Below are positions 18,687 to 23,767 of a DNA stretch of 23,767 nucleotides, in pieces. Positions within the stretch are counted from its first letter, which is position 1, and every line of letters starts with the position of its first letter. The DNA is from Paulinella micropora. Lineage: Eukaryota; Cercozoa; Imbricatea; Euglyphida. Made by a program: the position numbers and the translations under genes. The notes beneath the pieces were generated by a model that had not been told where the DNA came from, made no database searches, and worked only from the letters and a program-made list of their open reading frames with translations. The DNA lies in contig BJOX01000107.1 of assembly GCA_009731375.1 (NCBI GenBank), positions 906,172 to 929,938 of the forward strand, written 5' to 3'.

Positions 18687-18938
18687 ATGTTATTAATATT
18701 GCTATTCGTGTGCTCGGTTATGTCGCGGACTGCCTGCGACTTTTACTCGCGATACTCAGAAAAAAAGAATGAATCGTGTGCTTATTGTATAAAGCAAGGG
18801 GTAGATACTGGATTTAAGTGTGTTTTCATGAATAACGGAAATAATATGTGTCGAAGTTTTGATGAGGCACTGCCTTTGATGTGTGCGGGTGATAATAGAT
18901 GGTATATGACACATATATATGAATGTGATAATTTGTGA
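18687..18938 (+). CDS. Putative secreted cysteine-rich small protein
   Basis: The first ATG in frame is 18687 (the frame is open from 18645 without ATG), giving 83 residues. It begins with a hydrophobic signal-like segment MLLILLFVCSVMSRTAC, followed by a short mature region with cysteines in ACDF, CAYC, FKC, NMC, LMC and YEC contexts, suggesting three or four disulphides. It also has aromatic residues and no long hydrophobic helix after the signal. A virus-encoded secreted or envelope-displayed factor is possible; no known family recognised. It converges with the membrane-protein gene, one base apart. Confidence 0.55.
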   Translation: MLLILLFVCSVMSRTACDFYSRYSEKKNESCAYCIKQGVDTGFKCVFMNNGNNMCRSFDEALPLMCAGDNRWYMTHIYECDNL

Positions 18939-18939
18939 T

Positions 18940-19296
18940 TTACTTCTTACCACCCTCAGAACTTGGTGAAGGCAGGCAAATTCCTATGAGTAAAGTCAAA
19001 ATACCGACATAAGTATTAGCAACCTCACAAGGCAAGTTCTTTTCAGATAGCCTAACTATACAAAGTGCTATAATGGCAACGATGACACCCATTTGAAATA
19101 AATATTTAATCATTCTGCTGTCGGTTTTCTTATTTGACATACAGCAATTCCATTCGTTCTCAATTTCATTGTCAATTTTTTTCTCTTCTGTCTTTAGTTC
19201 AATATCCAAAACGCGAGATTTTAATTCTGGAGTTAGTTCGCCATCCATATCCATAATAGGTGGGGGTCTGTGAAGTCTAGTTGTATTATTTGACAT
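18940..19296 (-). CDS. Two-helix membrane protein with LPSPS tail
   Basis: 118 residues, ATG start. The N-terminal half is cytoplasmic-looking with a Glu/Lys-rich helix (ELKSRVLDIELKTEEKKIDNEI), followed by two hydrophobic helices (YLFQMGVIVAIIALCIVRL and TYVGILTLLIGICLPSPS) and a short basic tail. Small proteins with this order and a G-x-x-LPSP end recur in mid-size and large eukaryotic DNA viruses (recalled pattern); the role is unknown, perhaps an internal membrane protein. Its start overlaps the end of the fiber gene by 11 bp on the same strand. Intact. Confidence 0.7.
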   Translation of the reverse strand: MSNNTTRLHRPPPIMDMDGELTPELKSRVLDIELKTEEKKIDNEIENEWNCCMSNKKTDSRMIKYLFQMGVIVAIIALCIVRLSEKNLPCEVANTYVGILTLLIGICLPSPSSEGGKK

Positions 19297-21959
19297 TTGA
19301 AAAAACGACTGCTCGTATTTCTGCTAATTGATTTGCTTGGTCTTGTAGTATATTCATAAGATTTTTATTTTCTTTTTCTAAATTAACTACCTTTTCTGAT
19401 AATTGTTGAACGGCCTTAATTAACGGGGCGATAAACTCGGAGTAACCTATACCATAACCGACATCACCACTATCAATACATTTAACATCTTCTGGATTAA
19501 CACTCACACCCTTCAATTCGCATTCCTTTCTTTGCTTTGGACACGGAACCATAATTGTTTCTTTTATAAAACCGCCAAAATCTAGCATATCCATTTCTGT
19601 TAGTATTTCTTCTAATTCTTGTGCTATTAAGCCAGTCCTACATGTCTTGTTGTCATCAATCATACGATAGCAAACTGGATTTAACTTATTGATAAATCTA
19701 AGCCTAAGCATTCCTTTATATCTTCTTTTTTTTCTCCTATCTGAATATTGAATTGGATTAGACAATACCCATAATTGCCCATCGCTCGCTCTTAATGACA
19801 TTAAAGCAGTATTTGAATTATTCTCCCATATGAACCCACTCGTTGAAGAACCATTCACTCTAAATCTAATAGCATAAGAAGTTAATCCTCCGCCTCCTCC
19901 TGCTGGTGCTGTTCCTCCACTTAATGATTTATTATTCCCAGACTGAGACATATAAATTCCCCAGTTTGAATCAGTAGCATCCCATACAAATACTCCTCTC
20001 GCATTCGTCCCGTCTGTTTGTCCTTGAATTGCTATTTTTGCACTATTAGTTGATGCTAATGCCGATGATAGCACCCCAGAATATGTAATTCCCGCATTTG
20101 CCGTAATCAATCCTTTTGTCCATAAAGTCCCATTGAGTCCATTCAACGACATCAACAATTGCTCTGCTGAATTCTCCCATACAAAACCCATTGTAGAATC
20201 ATTAGCAACCCTAAACCGAAAACTATACGAACTAAAATCATTTCCAGAAACCGCCAAACCATTTGCCAAACTTCTAGTGTTTCCACCTCTGCCAGATGCC
20301 GCATAAATCCCCCAACTCGTATTAGTCGTATCCCATAGAAATATTCCTTTTGCATTTGTTCCGTCTGTTAGTCCCTGAACTCCTATTTTCGCTCCACTGA
20401 CATTCGTTGCTGATGTTAGTGTGCCAGTATATGTAATCCCCGCACTCGCAGTTATTAATCCTGCTGTGCTTATATTCATCGCCTCAGACCATGTTATATT
20501 GCTTCCTGCTGTTATTCCTGATTTATAATAAAAAGCAAATTTGTTTGAGATTTTGTATATTTGAAAGTTTGAGCCAGAATTACTTGATTTCCAACTTCCA
20601 CTCGAGTCATAATAAGCATCAAAACTTAAGCCTATATTGTCGTGTGCCCAGTTCAATAATTGAAATGTTGGATAAGCATCCGCCGTTGTTATTGCTTATA
20701 AGTGTGCTCCTCCGATATTTGAAGCCGTTCCATATAATTCTAAACCACCTGACGTCCCTGTGCCTTTCGTTGTATTGCCTATGATTATTGGTTTGCCTGA
20801 TGCTGTTGTTATTTTGTCGCTCGTTGTTAATGTTGTTGTAGTCATACCAGCAGTTGCCGTTAATGTAGTTCCCGTTATTGTTCCACCATTTGTTATGTTG
20901 TTTGAGTTCATATCCAAAGCACCATAAAACCGCATACCGCCAGCATTGTTAAAACGGACAATGTCAGACGAAGCACTTTTATTGTCCAAAAGTTTTGAAA
21001 TATAAAGTCCCGCACCTTTTACATCAAATGCTACATTTGTAAATACATAACCTCTTTGGTCTGCGGTTCCACTTGTAGCAGTATTTAGAGTAAATAAGAA
21101 ATATTGATAATCACCTGATGTCTGTGAAAAGAATATGTCCCCTCCATTTTGGTTCAATATCCTCGCCCCATTATATGTTATATTTCCGCCATTAGTAATA
21201 GTTTGATTATTAAAATCGGCGTTGTTCGTTAAAGTTAGATATTTTATCGTAGTGCTTGCCCCATTAAATGTTTTACTTCCTGTTATGGTTTGGTCTGTTG
21301 TTAGTTTCACACAATTGTCATCCAGATATTGCCTATTTACCGCTTCATTCGCATTTTGTGGTGCTCCTAGATTAACAATCCGACTACTATTACAATCTAA
21401 GCCAGTAGCATTAAACCACGAAACAATCGTCCCGTCAATAATAAAACTTATTTTTTTCGCAGAAATTTCAAAGTTGTAATATGTTGCCGTGTTCATATCC
21501 AAACTAGCAATAGAACCGATATTACTAGTAGAATTGAAAACGATGAATGTGCCCTTTGTTGTTGAATTGATTGAATTTCCTGTTATTTCAACACCACTGC
21601 TATATGTCTTAATTCCTGCTATGGTTTGGTTTCCTGTTAGTTTCACATTTTGCCCGTCTAATGTATCCACATAACTTTTGTTTGCTCCGTCCGTTGTTGC
21701 TGATGTTGTTGCTAAGTTTGTTATTTTGTTGTTATTCAAAGATAGTGTAGTGCCAGTTGCGGTTATAATTAAAGTATTACCCGAATATAACTCAACATAC
21801 GAACCCGTTATTTGTATTGGATACCAAGTCGCTGTTGCTGTTTTTTGTGCTGTAATGATTCCTATTTTTGTATCAAAGGCTATGCCGATACCATCAAAAG
21901 TAGTAGGATTGGACGAACCACTTACTTCTAAAGTTGATGTAAATTTTTTGTTTCCTGCT

Positions 21960-22743
21960 ATGGTTTGGTCTCCTGTTAGTTTAACAACAGAAGTGTCAAG
22001 AGTAGAAACATCAACACCATCAACAAGATTAACGTTTGTTATGCTTTGGCTTTCCATATCAATCCCCGCACTCGCATTTATTATACTGCTAAATGTCTTA
22101 ATACCCGCTATGGTTTGGTCTCCTGTTAGTTTGACCACCGAAGTATCAAGAACAGAAACATCAACACCATCAACCAGATTTACATTTGTTATGCTTTGCC
22201 CTCCTATATTTAATCCCGCATTTGCCGTTATTAATCCACTCGCCGTTATTGCTTTCGCGGTTAATAAACCTGCTGTGTCAATTTCCAGAGCAGTGTCCCA
22301 TGGAACAACATCCCTAATGATGCTCCCAATACCATACAAAAATCTAAATTTATCATTAACTTTCGCGATTGCAAAACTTGAAGTCGCATAACTAGATTCC
22401 CATCCGTTAGAGTCCATATAAGCATCAAAGGCCATACCCACACTACCATGTCCTAAATCGACTAACGAAAAAGTAGGATAAATGTCTTCTGATGTAATTG
22501 CTTGCATGTGCGCACCACCAGTTCGGTCGCCATAATTACCATACAATTCCAATCCACCAGTCGCTCCTATTCCTTTTGTTGATCTACCTACGATTATCGG
22601 TTTCCCATACCATGTTGATATTTTATCCACGAAATCCTTATTCCCCGTTATTGTTTGGTTTCCTGTTAGTTTAACCACCGAAGTATCAAGAACAGAAACA
22701 TCAACACCATCAACAAGATTGACATTTGTTATGCTTTGCCCTC
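21960..22743 (-). repeat. Three near-identical shaft repeats in the fiber gene
   Basis: Units of about 95 bp at 21960-22055, 22110-22203 and 22649-22743 encode the motif TNVNLVDGVDVS.LDTSVV followed by KLTG.QTI. Two further degenerate units (near 21270-21310 and 21595-21650) keep only the KLT..QTI.G core. High nucleotide identity implies recent duplication or gene conversion. Confidence 0.85.
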
Positions 22744-23014
22744 CCATATTCAATGTTCCCGTCATATTGAAAGCACCATCTAATCTCAGATAAGGTGATG
22801 TTGTATTTCTCCATTGCCCTGTGCTGTAAATAAGCAATTGATTGCTATTGGGTGTGCCCGTTATGACTACATCCGTTAATTTATCCAGTTCAAAATCGCT
22901 TATATAACTTGAATTTAATGTAGCAAATGAAGTATTACCCAACCCATCTGTCTTTAATACTTGATTAGCCGTGCCATCCGCTATTGGTAAGTCGTATTCG
23001 TTATTAATTGACAC

Positions 23015-23024
23015 NNNNNNNNNN
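23015..23024. other. Assembly gap (10 N) with duplicated flanks
   Basis: A 35-bp duplicate lies on both sides with a single A/G difference; collapsing it restores the exact fiber frame. Confidence 0.95.
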
Positions 23025-23249
23025 TGCTATTGGTAAATCGTATTCGTTATTAATTGACACATAACCAGTATCAGATATCAACAAAGAAGAGTTATTATTT
23101 CGCGACGATATTGTTATGTCGTCAGTCCTTGCTTGTATTGAGTTTGCTTCAACATGATCGCCATATAATACACCATCAACTTCTAAATCCTCGTCTATTA
23201 TCACAGAGCCGTAATAGTGATATGCCCACGGATTTCCTAAATGGTTCAT

Positions 23250-23330
23250 ATTTTAATTCTATTATTTTATATCCAATCTTATAATATAAGATATATATAT
23301 ATCACAAANNNNNNNNNNTAGTCTTAAAAA
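23250..23330. promoter_or_regulatory. Divergent intergenic region with AT palindrome and gap
   Basis: Between the fiber ATG (minus) and the next ATG (plus). It contains CTTATAATATAAG (about 23278-23290), an AT tract, and a 10-N gap (23309-23318) whose flanks show no obvious duplication. Confidence 0.45.
23309..23318. other. Assembly gap (10 N)
   Basis: In AT-rich promoter sequence; no duplicated flanks seen. Confidence 0.98.
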
Positions 23331-23767
23331 ATGAATATATTCGGCCGATCGCAAGAACAGCAGTCAATAGATACCAAGACAATCGCAATCACTGCTACCC
23401 CGACATTAACAAGAAACATTCAAAATGCGTATGTTGGCCTTGATCTTAGGTCGTGGATGGAAAGTTCCACATTCACTACTCTTTGCACGGGCGGTTATGG
23501 TAGCAAAACAATATCTAATTTAGGATATGGTTATTTTATCAAAGTTGCTTTTCGCGGGTCTTTGAATTTGCCCGCCCCGTCTGGAATAGGAACCTTTCAG
23601 TTTTGGTTTCATAAAACGGACGGAACCAATGTTGATGACTTTTACAGCGAAGTGCTAAATTATACAACCGCCATTGAGTATAAGTCTTTTGATTGTGTAT
23701 GGCTAATTCAAAGATACGGAGTCCAAATGAAAATGATATGGTTAATGACTTGTCCAAATCCCGCGGA
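23331..23767 (+). CDS. Partial surface-protein candidate sharing an N-terminal tag with the 9760 fiber
   Basis: Open from ATG 23331 to the window edge, at least 145 codons, no stop. It starts MNIFGRSQEQQ, close to MNLFGQS of the 9760 protein. After about 20 residues both have a short segment of type T.TLT.N.QNA(Y), then beta-rich sequence with many aromatic and Gly residues (LGYGYFIKVAFRGSLNLP, FQFWFHKTDG). The matching start suggests a common virion-attachment peptide on different surface proteins. The composition is that of a fiber or capsid-decorating protein. The remainder lies outside the window. Confidence 0.55.
   Translation, partial: MNIFGRSQEQQSIDTKTIAITATPTLTRNIQNAYVGLDLRSWMESSTFTTLCTGGYGSKTISNLGYGYFIKVAFRGSLNLPAPSGIGTFQFWFHKTDGTNVDDFYSEVLNYTTAIEYKSFDCVWLIQRYGVQMKMIWLMTCPNPA

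Larger units (their letters stand above)
19286..23249 (-). pseudogene. Phage-style fiber with C-terminal peptidase S74 chaperone, one in-frame stop
   Basis: ATG at 23249, stop at 19286. A 10-N gap (23015-23024) is flanked by the same 35 bp (22980-23014 and 23026-23060, one difference); collapsing the 46-nt duplication gives exactly 1305 codons plus stop. One TAA interrupts the frame at 20696-20698, where the homologous upstream module has a Gln codon. Contents in order: short N-terminal anchor, repeated VKLTGNQTIAG-type shaft units, two copies of a module beginning GKPII(V/I)G, two copies of a TDGTNA(K/R)G module, then the S74 domain (19289-19745) with YSDRRKK, GLIAQELEEI and YSEFIAPLIKAVQQL and a terminal coiled coil. 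S74 domains trimerise fibers and cut themselves off at a Ser (family knowledge). Role: receptor-binding appendage. Confidence 0.8.

Noticed and set aside
21678-22391. 237-codon plus-strand frame within the fiber gene
   Set aside because: Antisense to the repeated fiber shaft; its internal repeats merely mirror the shaft units.

Overview
The window joins two kinds of DNA. Bases 1 to about 5950 look like animal genome, probably an invertebrate. They hold very long CT, CA and GA microsatellites, shorter tri- and tetranucleotide repeats, a 180-bp family of direct and inverted repeats, and one exon with good splice sites that encodes a hAT-transposase-like C terminus. Bases 6042 to 23767 are a different, compact, AT-rich unit with closely packed genes on both strands. 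This is a virus-like element of the polinton-like virus / adintovirus class, meaning a mid-size eukaryotic dsDNA virus. The two parts meet at a run of 30 G followed by a 10-N gap, so physical integration into the left-hand DNA is suggested but not proven. The host cannot be named from the sequence.

Layout of the element. 6042-6712: AT-rich leader with hairpins built on GTGTCCAACC and two 19-bp direct repeats. 6713-9716: early-type or DNA-handling block with a coiled-coil protein, an acidic protein, two paralogous small zinc-finger proteins with F-box-like N termini, a tyrosine recombinase resembling telomere resolvases (protelomerases), and a short basic protein. 9760-10991: fiber-like surface protein. 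11074-18137, minus strand: morphogenesis block with a penton-like minor capsid protein, a double jelly-roll type major capsid protein, two small structural candidates, an A32/FtsK-type packaging ATPase, and a roughly 890-residue protein that begins with a phospholipase A2 domain. 18185-18938, plus strand: three small proteins, one matching a small basic virion-type family and one looking secreted and cysteine-rich. 18940-23249, minus strand: a two-helix membrane protein and a 1305-codon phage-style fiber with a C-terminal peptidase S74 (endosialidase-type) chaperone. 23331 to the window end: start of another surface-protein candidate sharing its N-terminal tag with the 9760 protein.

How the genes would work together: the ATPase packages DNA into a capsid of MCP and penton-like protein, the PLA2 protein helps membrane passage during entry, and the fibers bind cells. 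The recombinase would process hairpin termini or integrate the genome. No DNA polymerase, helicase, retroviral-type integrase or capsid protease lies in this window.

Condition: at least ten frame changes and one to three in-frame stops break the large genes (MCP, penton, ATPase, PLA2 protein, both fibers), while most small genes are intact. Many breaks lie at A/T homopolymers. Three of the six 10-N gaps are flanked by the same short sequence on both sides, and collapsing these duplicates restores exact reading frames. The copy is therefore either a decaying endogenous element or a little-damaged element seen through an error-prone assembly. A short ATATA-type motif lies directly in front of most of the element's ATGs and looks like its own promoter code.
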